This document shows positions 1 to 7,861 of a DNA stretch of 51,297 nt, piece after piece. The translations under genes were made by a program, and so were the position numbers. Each line of letters starts with the position of its first letter. The stretch's first letter is position 1. The notes beneath the pieces are model-generated. The model made no database searches. It had not been told where the DNA came from and saw only the letters and a list, made by a program, of their open reading frames with translations. This DNA is from Bordetella parapertussis (GTDB lineage Bacteria > Pseudomonadota > Gammaproteobacteria > Burkholderiales > Burkholderiaceae_B), in contig CAMBZR010000017.1 of assembly GCA_945872285.1 (NCBI GenBank), forward strand, positions 1-51,297. The letters are read 5' to 3'.

Positions 1-908
1 AGGCGAGACACCACAAACCCAAAGAAGCTGCCAAAAATGATCAGCATCATCAGCATAGTGGTCGTCTGGGCGGTGGTGAGCAAGACTTTGCTCAATCCGC
101 CGTGGCGCATATCTGGGCGACGAATGGTTAAAAGCAGGGCACCCAAAGCACCGAGTGCTGCTGCCTCTGTGGTGGTGGCTAAGCCGCTATAGATTGAACC
201 CATTACGATTAAAAACAAAAGCAAAACTGGCCAAATACCTGTCAACGAGCCAAAGCGTTCAGACCAAGTCACGCGAATGTTAAGCGGTTTAGCAGTGCCT
301 TCGCGCATACTTTCTAATATGACATAGGTAATCATTAAAGCCGCCAGAAAAAGTCCTGGCACGATGCCTGCGATAAATAGTGAGCCGATCGAGGTTTCGG
401 TCAAAATGCCGTAAATCACCATGACAACGCTTGGCGGAATCAAAATCCCTAAGGTTCCTCCCGCAGCGACCACACCGACAGCCATGCGTTTTGAGTAGCC
501 GTGCCGAAGCATCTCGGGAATCGAGGCATAGCCGATCGCGGCTGCGGTGGCAGGGCTTGATCCCGAAATTGCGGCAAAAGCAGAGCATGCCACAATCGTG
601 CTGACAGGCAGGGCACCCGGAACTCGGTTAAACCATTTTGTCGCTGCAAGATATGAGCGTTCGGCAATATCAGAATGCGAAACGACCCCCGCCATCAAGA
701 CAAATAGCGGCGCGACCAAAAATAGATGGCTCGTCGATACGACAAAGCTCATCCGAGCCATTTGAATGAGCATCGCTGGGTTCAGGAATAAAAACACCAT
801 AATGGTCGCGGTGATGCCCATTGAAAATGCGACCGGTATTCCGATTGTCATAAACACAAGCAAAAACGCAAACAAAATCAGAGTTAAACCTAACCAGCCG
901 AATTCCAT
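1..908 (-). CDS. dctM: TRAP transporter large permease, DctM family (3' end cut by window)
   Basis: The frame opens at an ATG at 908 and runs off the left edge without a stop, giving about 302 visible residues of a family normally near 425-430. The product is almost entirely hydrophobic, with repeated membrane segments and the conserved stretches GxxPVAFSMG near the N-terminus, SGSSPATAAAIG and GGTLGILIPPS in the middle, which typify the DctM/SiaM ion-coupled permease. It should be the inner-membrane channel subunit working with the DctQ gene 31 bases upstream and the DctP receptor. Substrate is unknown; related systems carry C4-dicarboxylates, keto acids and other organic acids. Its frame is intact as far as visible. 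Confidence 0.93.
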   Translation of the reverse strand, partial: MEFGWLGLTLILFAFLLVFMTIGIPVAFSMGITATIMVFLFLNPAMLIQMARMSFVVSTSHLFLVAPLFVLMAGVVSHSDIAERSYLAATKWFNRVPGALPVSTIVACSAFAAISGSSPATAAAIGYASIPEMLRHGYSKRMAVGVVAAGGTLGILIPPSVVMVIYGILTETSIGSLFIAGIVPGLFLAALMITYVILESMREGTAKPLNIRVTWSERFGSLTGIWPVLLLFLIVMGSIYSGLATTTEAAALGALGALLLTIRRPDMRHGGLSKVLLTTAQTTTMLMMLIIFGSFFGFVVSR

Positions 909-939
909 GGCGTATCCTTTATGGTGTGCCTATCCTGAC

Positions 940-1470
940 TTACCAGTTATCTTGATGAGGGAGTTCGCGTCCGTCGATGAAGCGCGCCGCAATCACCAGT
1001 AACTGAGTGATAAACATCAGGCCCGCACCAAAAGGCATTGACCACTGAACGAGGGCGACCGGCCAGGCTAATTCAGTTTCATCGATGCGTCCGGTTGAAT
1101 AGCCTTCAAAAAAAACTTTCCAGACCTGATAGAAAAAAAGACTTAAAAAAAGTGTGGTGAGAATGTCGCCGATCGTCGTGAGGATACGTGTGGTCTTACC
1201 CGGAAACCATTCTTGTAAGAGATCAATTCGCACATGAATACCCTCTTGCAGTGCGTGGCTCGTTGCAAAAAATACAACAAAGCAAAGAAGATAGGCGCAG
1301 ACAGGATAAGACCAGGTGTCTGGCGTACCCAGCACGTAACGTGTAAAGACTCCGTAACAACCAATTAATGTGATGAGTAATACTAACCAACCTGATACGA
1401 TCGCCAGAAAGTGATTTAGACGAAAGACTCGATCTCTAAACTGCGCCCAAAATACTTGCTGAATACTCAT
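940..1470 (-). CDS. dctQ: TRAP transporter small permease, DctQ family
   Basis: A 176-residue membrane protein with four predicted membrane helices, the size and topology of DctQ, the small subunit that bridges the large permease in tripartite ATP-independent periplasmic transporters. I chose the ATG at 1470 (protein begins MSIQQVFWAQF) rather than an upstream in-frame start, because the upstream extension is Arg/His rich and overlaps the SDR coding end. The start overlaps the stop of the upstream SDR gene by four bases (ATGA), so the two are probably translationally coupled. The dctM gene follows after 31 bases. DctQ sequences diverge strongly, so the call rests on topology and position. Confidence 0.9.
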   Translation of the reverse strand: MSIQQVFWAQFRDRVFRLNHFLAIVSGWLVLLITLIGCYGVFTRYVLGTPDTWSYPVCAYLLCFVVFFATSHALQEGIHVRIDLLQEWFPGKTTRILTTIGDILTTLFLSLFFYQVWKVFFEGYSTGRIDETELAWPVALVQWSMPFGAGLMFITQLLVIAARFIDGRELPHQDNW

Positions 1471-2234
1471 AAGCCTCCCGCGACGTCGATGGTGGTGCCG
1501 GTGACGTAGTCTGGGGCATCGAGCAGCGCCCAAATCACGACCTCAGCGATCTCTTTTGCCTCTGCCGCACGGCCAATCGGCGTCAGCTGAGCCATCCGCT
1601 CTATGCGTTCGGGTGCACCGGCAAGGGCGTGTAATTTGGTCGCTACGCCGCCCGGGGCAACTCCCGTGACCTGCACTCCTTCCTTCGCTACCTCGCGCGC
1701 CAGGCCCAAAGTGAAGGTATTCAAGGCGGCTTTCGATGCCGCATAGTCAACCCAGTCGTTCGGGCTGCCGGTTCGGCTTGCGATCGAAGACACATTAATA
1801 ATTCGTCCTCCGTTACCGCCATGCTTAGTCGATAGGCGCTTGAGTGCCTGCTGGGCGCAAAGAATGGGACCAATGACGTTGATATCAAAAGTTTTACGCA
1901 AAGTGTCGATGTCTAAAGTGTCGATGCGTCTGCCGGCTCTGCCAACAAATCCCGCGTTGTTGACTAAACCACCTAGCGCACCAAACTTTGCATCGCATTG
2001 CTCAAAAAGATTCAATATTGAGGATGGCTCTGAGACGTCGGCCTGCACCATGCAAAATACCTGACCTTGGTCCTCGAGTTCGCGCGCTAGCAGTTGCGCC
2101 TCGGTGATGCGGCTCGCGTAATTAAAGCAAACCGGTATCTTGCGCACAGCAAGCAGACGGACAATTTCTGCCCCAATGCCTCGGCTCCCGCCGGTCACGA
2201 TGACGGGTCGTTGTTTTGTTGTAGCCATGTTCAA
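1467..2234 (-). CDS. Short-chain dehydrogenase/reductase (FabG-like) inside TRAP operon
   Basis: A 255-residue classical SDR. The cofactor motif TGGSRGIG lies near residues 15-22, an NNAG motif follows, and the catalytic Ser-Tyr-Lys set is intact (INVSS, then YAASK). The C-terminus ends in the usual IDVAGGL. It should be a cytosolic NAD(P)-dependent oxidoreductase acting on an alcohol or ketone. It sits between dctP (20 bases upstream) and dctQ (four-base overlap), which suggests it acts on the compound the transporter brings in; that is inference. The second Met (2228) is an alternative start. A six-base CTTAAG repeat flanks the gap to dctP and could form a short hairpin. Confidence 0.93.
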   Translation of the reverse strand: MNMATTKQRPVIVTGGSRGIGAEIVRLLAVRKIPVCFNYASRITEAQLLARELEDQGQVFCMVQADVSEPSSILNLFEQCDAKFGALGGLVNNAGFVGRAGRRIDTLDIDTLRKTFDINVIGPILCAQQALKRLSTKHGGNGGRIINVSSIASRTGSPNDWVDYAASKAALNTFTLGLAREVAKEGVQVTGVAPGGVATKLHALAGAPERIERMAQLTPIGRAAEAKEIAEVVIWALLDAPDYVTGTTIDVAGGL

Positions 2235-2253
2235 ACGCGTCTTAAGTTATATC

Positions 2254-3309
2254 TTAAGGGCATTCAGAAATATCGCCGACTGTTGGTCGAGCTAACACTT
2301 GAGGACGATAGCGTTTGATGACTTCAATAATGCGCGTACCGTCTGCGCTCGTCTTGGGAGAAATCTCTTTGTCGAAGACATCCGTCGCCGCGGCAACTAA
2401 GCGATCAAATTCTGCTTGTTTAGGTACGCAGAATTTCGCACCGCGTTCTCCAAGAGTTTTCATCGTTTGCTCGTAACCCTGTGTGTAGGCAATGAGCCCC
2501 CAATCCATCGTCTCTTGGCCGACTTTCAGCATGATTGCGCGATCTGCCTCAGACAGGCGCTTCCAGCGGTCATTGCTGATGTTGATCGTTGCAAACGCGA
2601 TTGAATGATCAACACGGGTAATGAATTTTGCGGGTTCATATAACTTTAAAGACAATATGCCGCTGTAAATCATGAGCGTGCAGTTCACTGTGCCCAGATC
2701 GAGCGCGTTATACAGCTCCGCGGGAGCGAATACGACAGGGCTCCCGCCCCAGCGCTTGATTGTCTCGGCTTGCCAGCGACCCGCAGTGCGAAGCTTGACG
2801 CCTTTCCATTGCTCAGGACCGCTTAAAAAACGATCTCTGCACGTAATTGGGTCGGGCAATAACGAGGGTGGTGCAGAGACGGCACGCGAGCCTCTTTTTT
2901 CGTAGATCTTATCGACAAGGGGCAAGACCTCGCGATTGAAGGCACCAAGGCCTTTAGGGTCGAGCGGAAAACTGAAGGGAACATCAAACCCAGCCAAATC
3001 AATGATTTCACCCGACACATAGGGCGTAAACGATAAGGCTGCGTCAACCACGCCATCGCGCATGGCATCGACCATTTTGTTACCCACTAAGCTGCCGGAC
3101 CAATGAATGCGAAACTTAATGCGACCATCGGTAGCTTTTGTGACGGCTTCTGTCCAGTGCTTGACCGAAAGCGAAGAGAAGTCTGACTCAGGAAATACTG
3201 AGGCGAACTCTAGGGTTTGTGCGTTTGCAGGCGCGATACAAGTTAGCGCGATCAGGCTCGCACAGGATATGGCCCAGTTTTTTAGCTGCTTTTTGATGAA
3301 TGTCTGCAT
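2254..3309 (-). CDS. dctP: TRAP transporter periplasmic substrate-binding protein, DctP family
   Basis: A 351-residue receptor with a Sec leader ending in a PANAQ-type cleavage site. It has the DctP-like opening TLEFASVFPESDFSS and the mid-protein region VKLRTAGRWQAETIKRWGG, which contains the arginine area that in this family salt-bridges a carboxylate ligand. It delivers an organic anion to DctQM. Three ATGs lie close together; GGAGA is five bases before the ATG at 3309, which I take as the start, with 3312 as an alternative and 3321 less likely because it precedes that ribosome site. It is the first transporter gene after the VOC gene, with an SDR gene between it and dctQ. Confidence 0.93.
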   Translation of the reverse strand: MQTFIKKQLKNWAISCASLIALTCIAPANAQTLEFASVFPESDFSSLSVKHWTEAVTKATDGRIKFRIHWSGSLVGNKMVDAMRDGVVDAALSFTPYVSGEIIDLAGFDVPFSFPLDPKGLGAFNREVLPLVDKIYEKRGSRAVSAPPSLLPDPITCRDRFLSGPEQWKGVKLRTAGRWQAETIKRWGGSPVVFAPAELYNALDLGTVNCTLMIYSGILSLKLYEPAKFITRVDHSIAFATINISNDRWKRLSEADRAIMLKVGQETMDWGLIAYTQGYEQTMKTLGERGAKFCVPKQAEFDRLVAAATDVFDKEISPKTSADGTRIIEVIKRYRPQVLARPTVGDISECP

Positions 3310-3349
3310 CATTGTCTCCATTTGTTCATACGACTTCAGCGAGTCGTTA

Positions 3350-3910
3350 TTAGGTTAATTGATTGGTAATAATTTCGATTTTTCTGGACGGGTCTTTTCC
3401 ATCCCAGTTCACCGAAGCTTGTTGCATTAAAGACAGAAACTTCAACTGAGTATCGTTGTATTCGATCAGTTCAAGCATGCCCGGCAAGTCGCCTGTGGTG
3501 TCAAAGTAGGCAAACCGAATGCCGCGTGGCGTCAGCCCCTCAAAGGCCAATACATAGCCCATTTTTTGATAGCGAGCCACATCGACCTCGTACTGTGTGG
3601 TCGCCATGCCTAAATGATGAAAACCATAGCCCTTTTTCTTGATGACATCCCAATACACCGAGGGCTTGTCATCAAGCGGCTGAATCACTTCAAAGCACAT
3701 ATTGCCCGAGAAACTCAGTGCCAGCCCCATGCGCATATCGGTGGGTTTGCCCCGATATGAGGCTTCTTTCAGCGTGTAGCCATTTGAGTAGAACCAAGGA
3801 CCGATATTAAATTTTTGACTAAATTCAGCAATCGATTTTTGCAAGTCTTCAACGACATAGGCGACCTGCACAATGCCGCCCAAAGGTTGGCCAAAAATAT
3901 TTTCAATCAC
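3350..3910 (-). CDS. VOC family (glyoxalase/methylmalonyl-CoA epimerase-like) protein
   Basis: A 186-residue cytosolic protein with paired vicinal-oxygen-chelate modules. The first begins IVQVAYVVEDLQKSIAEF; the second has GFHHLGMA and ends in MLELIEY. The His of the second module and the Glu near the C-terminus are candidate metal ligands. Members include epimerases, dioxygenases, isomerases and glyoxalases, so the reaction cannot be named. It lies 40 bases upstream of dctP on the same strand and is probably the first gene of the TRAP operon, pointing to a role in metabolism of the imported acid. It may not be co-transcribed with panE-like 4059-4973, because a gap of about 150 bases separates them. 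Confidence 0.85.
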   Translation of the reverse strand: MIENIFGQPLGGIVQVAYVVEDLQKSIAEFSQKFNIGPWFYSNGYTLKEASYRGKPTDMRMGLALSFSGNMCFEVIQPLDDKPSVYWDVIKKKGYGFHHLGMATTQYEVDVARYQKMGYVLAFEGLTPRGIRFAYFDTTGDLPGMLELIEYNDTQLKFLSLMQQASVNWDGKDPSRKIEIITNQLT

Positions 3911-4058
3911 GTGTGTCTCCTGCGGTAGCGCAGCTAATCGGTTTTAGATTTTTGATTATTTGATCGAACGCGTAACGAGTTATAGCAGGAATTTACTAAA
4001 CCGAGCAAGTGTTTCACTGCCAGTACCTCAGCTTTTTGCTCCGAGCTTGAGGCATCGG

Positions 4059-4973
4059 TCATTCGCTTTTATCTTGCTCTACGACCAAATGCGTATGCGC
4101 GAGTTTTAACAACGGGCACGAAACGCCTTTACTCACCCCGCGTTGAATCATCTGCCCAAGAATATGCTCGTGCTCAGTCATGTTGCCTTGCGTCAGATCC
4201 CTAAGCATCGAGGCGGCGAAGCTTGACTTCACGTTTGTCAGCATGTCAAGAGAGCGTTTTTGTGCAGTGTCTTTGGTTGGAAAACCATTGGCCGCGGCGA
4301 TCGCGCAGCTTTCGGCATAAAAACTGGTGGTACTTTCGATTCCCCAAGGTGCTGCAGAAATTTTTCCGACGTGACCACGACATAAGGTGGTCATGCCCGC
4401 TAAGCTAGCTAAAAAGACCCACTTATCCCATAAAGATTGTTCGATATTTTCGCTATACAAGCGATCAAAGCCTGAGTTCTCACAGAGCGCAAAGAAGTCG
4501 CGTGCGATTTTCTCGTGTGCAGCGGAACGATGACCCACGGTTAGCATGTGTAGGTCTGTGAGTTGCTTCACAGCGCCCGTTGGCGAAAGCGTCGCTGCGA
4601 TTTGCGCAACGCCGCCCATGACGCGGTCTTTGCCAAATTTTGTATCGAGTTGCTGGATGTGATCCAAGCCATTTAAGAAAGGTAAAAAGACACCTTTGCT
4701 GCTTGCGCCCTGAAGCGAGGAGAGTGCATCTTCGAAGTCAAAAGATTTTGGAGCTAGCACGATTAAGTCATAATCTGGCTTGAGTTGCTCGCGGGTGACG
4801 GTTTTGGGTTGAACAGTGAAGGTCTCTTTGGGTGTTTCGATGATCAGGCCTTCGGCCAGAATTTTTGCCTGACGTTTTTCGCGCAGTAGATAGGTGACAT
4901 CGGCGCCCGCTTTCAGCAAACGAGCTCCAAAATAACCGCCTACACCGCCCGCACCCAAAATTAAAATTTTCAC
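4059..4973 (-). CDS. 2-dehydropantoate 2-reductase family protein (PanE/ApbA-like)
   Basis: A 304-residue ketopantoate reductase family protein. The N-terminus is a dinucleotide-binding fold with GAGGVGGYFG from residue 7, and the C-terminal helical half contains the conserved SLWDKWVFLASL segment, whose Lys is the likely catalytic residue. Authentic PanE reduces ketopantoate to pantoate with NADPH in pantothenate synthesis. Burkholderiales carry many PanE paralogues next to catabolic genes, and this one is flanked by TRAP and Bug genes, so it may instead reduce a different 2-keto acid. No symbol is assigned for that reason. It is divergent from the Bug gene at 5072, sharing a 98-base promoter region. 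Confidence 0.88.
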   Translation of the reverse strand: MKILILGAGGVGGYFGARLLKAGADVTYLLREKRQAKILAEGLIIETPKETFTVQPKTVTREQLKPDYDLIVLAPKSFDFEDALSSLQGASSKGVFLPFLNGLDHIQQLDTKFGKDRVMGGVAQIAATLSPTGAVKQLTDLHMLTVGHRSAAHEKIARDFFALCENSGFDRLYSENIEQSLWDKWVFLASLAGMTTLCRGHVGKISAAPWGIESTTSFYAESCAIAAANGFPTKDTAQKRSLDMLTNVKSSFAASMLRDLTQGNMTEHEHILGQMIQRGVSKGVSCPLLKLAHTHLVVEQDKSE

Positions 4974-5071
4974 TTGATGTCTTCCTAGGTTTTTAGTGAT
5001 ATCGTTGAATGAACACCCTTACATAACTCCTGTCCCATCATTGCATAAAAACGGTAGTTCTGGAGAACGAC

Positions 5072-6055
5072 TTGACCAAGCTTAAACAGAGCCTGAATAT
5101 TTTGGGTGCCGTGGCCTTGTGGTTAGGTGCCCTGTCCTTGGGCGTGGCCCAGGACGCCTACCCTAATCGGCCGATCAGTGTGGTGGTGCCGTTTCCGCCC
5201 GGGGGCGTAGCCGATATTGTGGCGCGTCCGGTTGCACGCGCGATGGGACAGTTTTTGAATCAAACGCTGGTGATTGAAAACAAAGCTGGGGCGGGGGGCG
5301 GTATTGGTATGGCGCAGGTCGCCCGAGCCGAGCCAAACGGCTATCACGTGCTGTTTGCCCTGTCCTCGGTCGTGGTGATCCCCGAGGCTGATAAGGTGCT
5401 GAACCGCGCGCCCATGTATCAGCTCAGCCAGCTCAAGCCGATTGCACGCTTTGCGGCGGATCCGACTGTGTTGGTGGTAAAGGCCGAGAGCCCCTGGAAG
5501 ACCTACGCCGAATTTATCGCGTATGTCAAAGCAAATCCTGCAAAGGTATCGTTTGGGTCGTCAGGCAACTACGGTTCGATGCATATCCCCATTGGACAGC
5601 TCACGGTCGCCACGAACACCAAAATGTTGCACGTTCCCTATACCGGTGCTGGTCCAGCCGTTGCCGCATTGTTGGGCGGGCAGATCGAGGTACTCTCAAC
5701 CGGGCCTGCTAGCGTCGTACAGCAAATCCAGGCAGGTAAGCTACGTGCCTTGGCCCATTGGGGGCCTGGCACACTCGCCGCTTTACCCGAGGTGCCAAGC
5801 TTGACCACGCTGGGCGTGCCGATTGTGTACGCACAGTGGGCCGGTTTGTTTGTACCCGCAGAGGTGCCAGAGCCAATTGTGCAAAAACTGCGTGAGGCTG
5901 CGCACTTTGCCGCAAACGACGCAGCAACGCAAAAAGCCTTGATAGCAGCCGGCACCGTGATGCAGTACCAAGACGCAAAAGAGTTCTCTGCCTATGTTCA
6001 GGTCGATGCAGAGGCAATGAAAGCGCTGGTGCAAAAGATTGGTAAGCTCGAGTGA
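5072..6055 (+). CDS. Bug family tripartite tricarboxylate transporter receptor (TctC-like)
   Basis: A 327-residue periplasmic receptor with a Sec leader ending near GVAQDAYPNRP. Family signatures are visible: VVVPFPPGG, ENKAGAGGGIG, NGYHVLFA, and PYTGAGPAVAALLGGQIEV in the second lobe. Bug proteins bind carboxylates, amides or vitamins and normally feed TctAB permeases; none is encoded in this window. The start is a TTG at 5072, chosen because GGAGA lies five bases before it and because it begins the leader directly. It is divergent from the PanE-like gene and convergent with the ModA-like gene, so it seems to be a single-gene unit. Confidence 0.93.
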   Translation: MTKLKQSLNILGAVALWLGALSLGVAQDAYPNRPISVVVPFPPGGVADIVARPVARAMGQFLNQTLVIENKAGAGGGIGMAQVARAEPNGYHVLFALSSVVVIPEADKVLNRAPMYQLSQLKPIARFAADPTVLVVKAESPWKTYAEFIAYVKANPAKVSFGSSGNYGSMHIPIGQLTVATNTKMLHVPYTGAGPAVAALLGGQIEVLSTGPASVVQQIQAGKLRALAHWGPGTLAALPEVPSLTTLGVPIVYAQWAGLFVPAEVPEPIVQKLREAAHFAANDAATQKALIAAGTVMQYQDAKEFSAYVQVDAEAMKALVQKIGKLE

Positions 6056-6073
6056 CTTGGTGTCACAAGCTGC

Positions 6074-6772
6074 TTAAAACTCAAAACCACCTTGGCGCCG
6101 AATGTGTTCAGATTGAGCGCCCGTCAGCCATTGCGCTAATTGTTTAGCAAGGGCAGGATGCGCGGATTGACGGCAAAGGCCCAAGGTGTAGTCGGTGGCC
6201 AGTTCAAATTCTTTTGGTAAGTTGGCCACAAGCGCGACCCCTTCGGTGTAGTTGATTTCAGTCGCTTGCGTGCAGCCTATCAAGTCGGATTCATTGCTTT
6301 GCGCCATGGCTTTCATTGCTGTCGCGCCGTTGGGAAACTCGCGAAGGCGTGCGCGAACCTCTTGCTCAAGGCCGAGTTCAGTCAGGACTCTCATAAAATG
6401 AACGCCCGCAGTCGATTTTTTTGTATCGGGGCAGTAAATGGCCTGTGCTTGTCTGAAGGCATGGCCTAAGGCTTCGCGTGAGTCAACGGATGGGTAAGGT
6501 GTGCCTTGCTTCACTGCAATCCCAGTTTGCACTTTGCCCAAAGATTGAGCGCTGCCGTGAACAACATGCCCCGAGACGCTGAGTTGTTCGATGAGCGAAC
6601 GCGTCAGAATCACTAGATCGCAGGGCGCGCCTGCCAGTAAAGCGTCGCGCATTTCACCGACCGCGCTAAAGCGACCCTCGAGCGTACAGTCATGCTCGTG
6701 CTCAAAGTTAGCTTGAATACCTTTGACCGCTGAGGCAGCTGCGCCGCCACTGAGTATGTTTAAAGTCAGCAT
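6074..6772 (-). CDS. ModA-like extracellular solute-binding domain protein lacking a signal peptide
   Basis: A 232-residue protein of the molybdate-binding ModA/periplasmic type II fold. It begins LTLNILSGGAAASAVKGI and contains the segment CDLVILTRSLIEQLS, typical of the first lobe, and GATAMKAMAQSNESDLIGCTQ in the second lobe. Unlike true ModA there is no hydrophobic leader: the mature-type beta strand begins at residue 2. It is therefore probably cytosolic, or the leader has been lost. No ModBC genes are near. It lies 115 bases downstream of a Bug gene on the same strand and is convergent with another. The ligand is unknown. Confidence 0.82.
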   Translation of the reverse strand: MLTLNILSGGAAASAVKGIQANFEHEHDCTLEGRFSAVGEMRDALLAGAPCDLVILTRSLIEQLSVSGHVVHGSAQSLGKVQTGIAVKQGTPYPSVDSREALGHAFRQAQAIYCPDTKKSTAGVHFMRVLTELGLEQEVRARLREFPNGATAMKAMAQSNESDLIGCTQATEINYTEGVALVANLPKEFELATDYTLGLCRQSAHPALAKQLAQWLTGAQSEHIRRQGGFEF

Positions 6773-6887
6773 TGTTTCTCAATTGAAGATTTAAGCTGCA
6801 CGCCGTCGCGCGCACTGATCCGCACCGCAATGAGCCGTACCGCACTGAGCTGGGCTTCAAAGGCGGTAGCCGTACGTGCAAGCGAAT

Positions 6888-7856
6888 TTACTCTTGTTTT
6901 GCGCCCGAAAGCGCTACGATCTTTGCCCATTTTTTCACATCTTGCTCAAGATAGGCTTGAAACTCGACGGGCGACATCACCAATGGCGTTGCACCTTTGT
7001 CACTCCATTGTTTTTTAATATCTGGGCGACTAACAATTGTCGTGATGGCAGCATTCAGACGATTCACTACTGTGTCAGGCGTGCCCTTTGGGGCCATCAA
7101 GCCAAGCCAAATCGTCGCCTCGTAGCCAGCGACTCCTGCTTCAGAGACGGTGGGCATATCTGGCAAAATACTTGAACGCGCGTTGCCCGTAGTGGCTAAG
7201 CCGCGCACGGTACCGGCCCGCGCGTAGTCGGTCATGGTGGTAACAGCGTCAAACATTAGGTCAACTTGGCCGCCTAGCAAATCAGTGCGTGCACCCGAAC
7301 TTCCTTTATAGGGGACATGAGTGATATCAACCCCTGCCATCGCTTTGAACAACTCACCCGCCATGTGGTACGGGGTGCCGGTGCCCGAAGACGCGTAATT
7401 GAGTTTGCCTGGTTTGCTTTTTGCTAAGGCGATGAGTTCAGACAAGGTTTTTGCAGCAACACTTGGGTGCACCACTAGCAGCAAGTCTGAATAATTGATC
7501 GGTGCGATCCCAACAAAATCTTTGAGTAACGCGTAGGGCTTTTTAGCCACTAAAGACTCATTAACGGTTTGTGCGTTTGACATCATCAACAGCGTGTATC
7601 CATCGGGCGACGCTTTTGCGACCAGATCGGTACCAATAATTGAGCCTGCGCCCGGCTTATTTTCAACAATAAAATTTTGGCCTAGCGTGGCTTGCAATTG
7701 TTGCCCCATGAAGCGCGCATAGTTATCAGCGGGCCCTCCAGCGGCAAACGGCACCACAATTTTGACCGCACGGGTGGGGTAGTCTTGTGCCTGAGCGGGC
7801 ATAGCTGCCGCGCCTAAAACCAGTAGTCCAGCAAGCGTCAATTTATAAGTCTTCAT
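6888..7856 (-). CDS. Bug family tripartite tricarboxylate transporter receptor (TctC-like)
   Basis: A 322-residue periplasmic binding protein. The leader MKTYKLTLAGLLVLGAAAMP ends before QAQDYP. VPFAAGG, ENKPGAGSIIGTDLV, DGYTLLMMSNAQ and VPYKGSSGARTDLLGGQVDLMFD are standard family motifs. I use the ATG at 7856; the frame extends 13 codons upstream, but those overlap the end of the acyl-CoA ligase gene and precede the leader. The gap to that ligase is five bases, so ligase and receptor are probably co-transcribed. The pairing suggests the receptor captures an organic acid that the ligase then activates (inference). Confidence 0.94.
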   Translation of the reverse strand: MKTYKLTLAGLLVLGAAAMPAQAQDYPTRAVKIVVPFAAGGPADNYARFMGQQLQATLGQNFIVENKPGAGSIIGTDLVAKASPDGYTLLMMSNAQTVNESLVAKKPYALLKDFVGIAPINYSDLLLVVHPSVAAKTLSELIALAKSKPGKLNYASSGTGTPYHMAGELFKAMAGVDITHVPYKGSSGARTDLLGGQVDLMFDAVTTMTDYARAGTVRGLATTGNARSSILPDMPTVSEAGVAGYEATIWLGLMAPKGTPDTVVNRLNAAITTIVSRPDIKKQWSDKGATPLVMSPVEFQAYLEQDVKKWAKIVALSGAKQE

Positions 7857-7861
7857 TGTAT

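Noticed and set aside
4027..4051. Hairpin after the PanE-like gene as a terminator
   Set aside because: The stem needs a bulge and no T run follows on the minus strand.
4059..4973. Assigning panE as the pantothenate pathway gene
   Set aside because: Family membership is clear, but the neighbours are transport genes and paralogues are common in this bacterial group, so the symbol is not justified.
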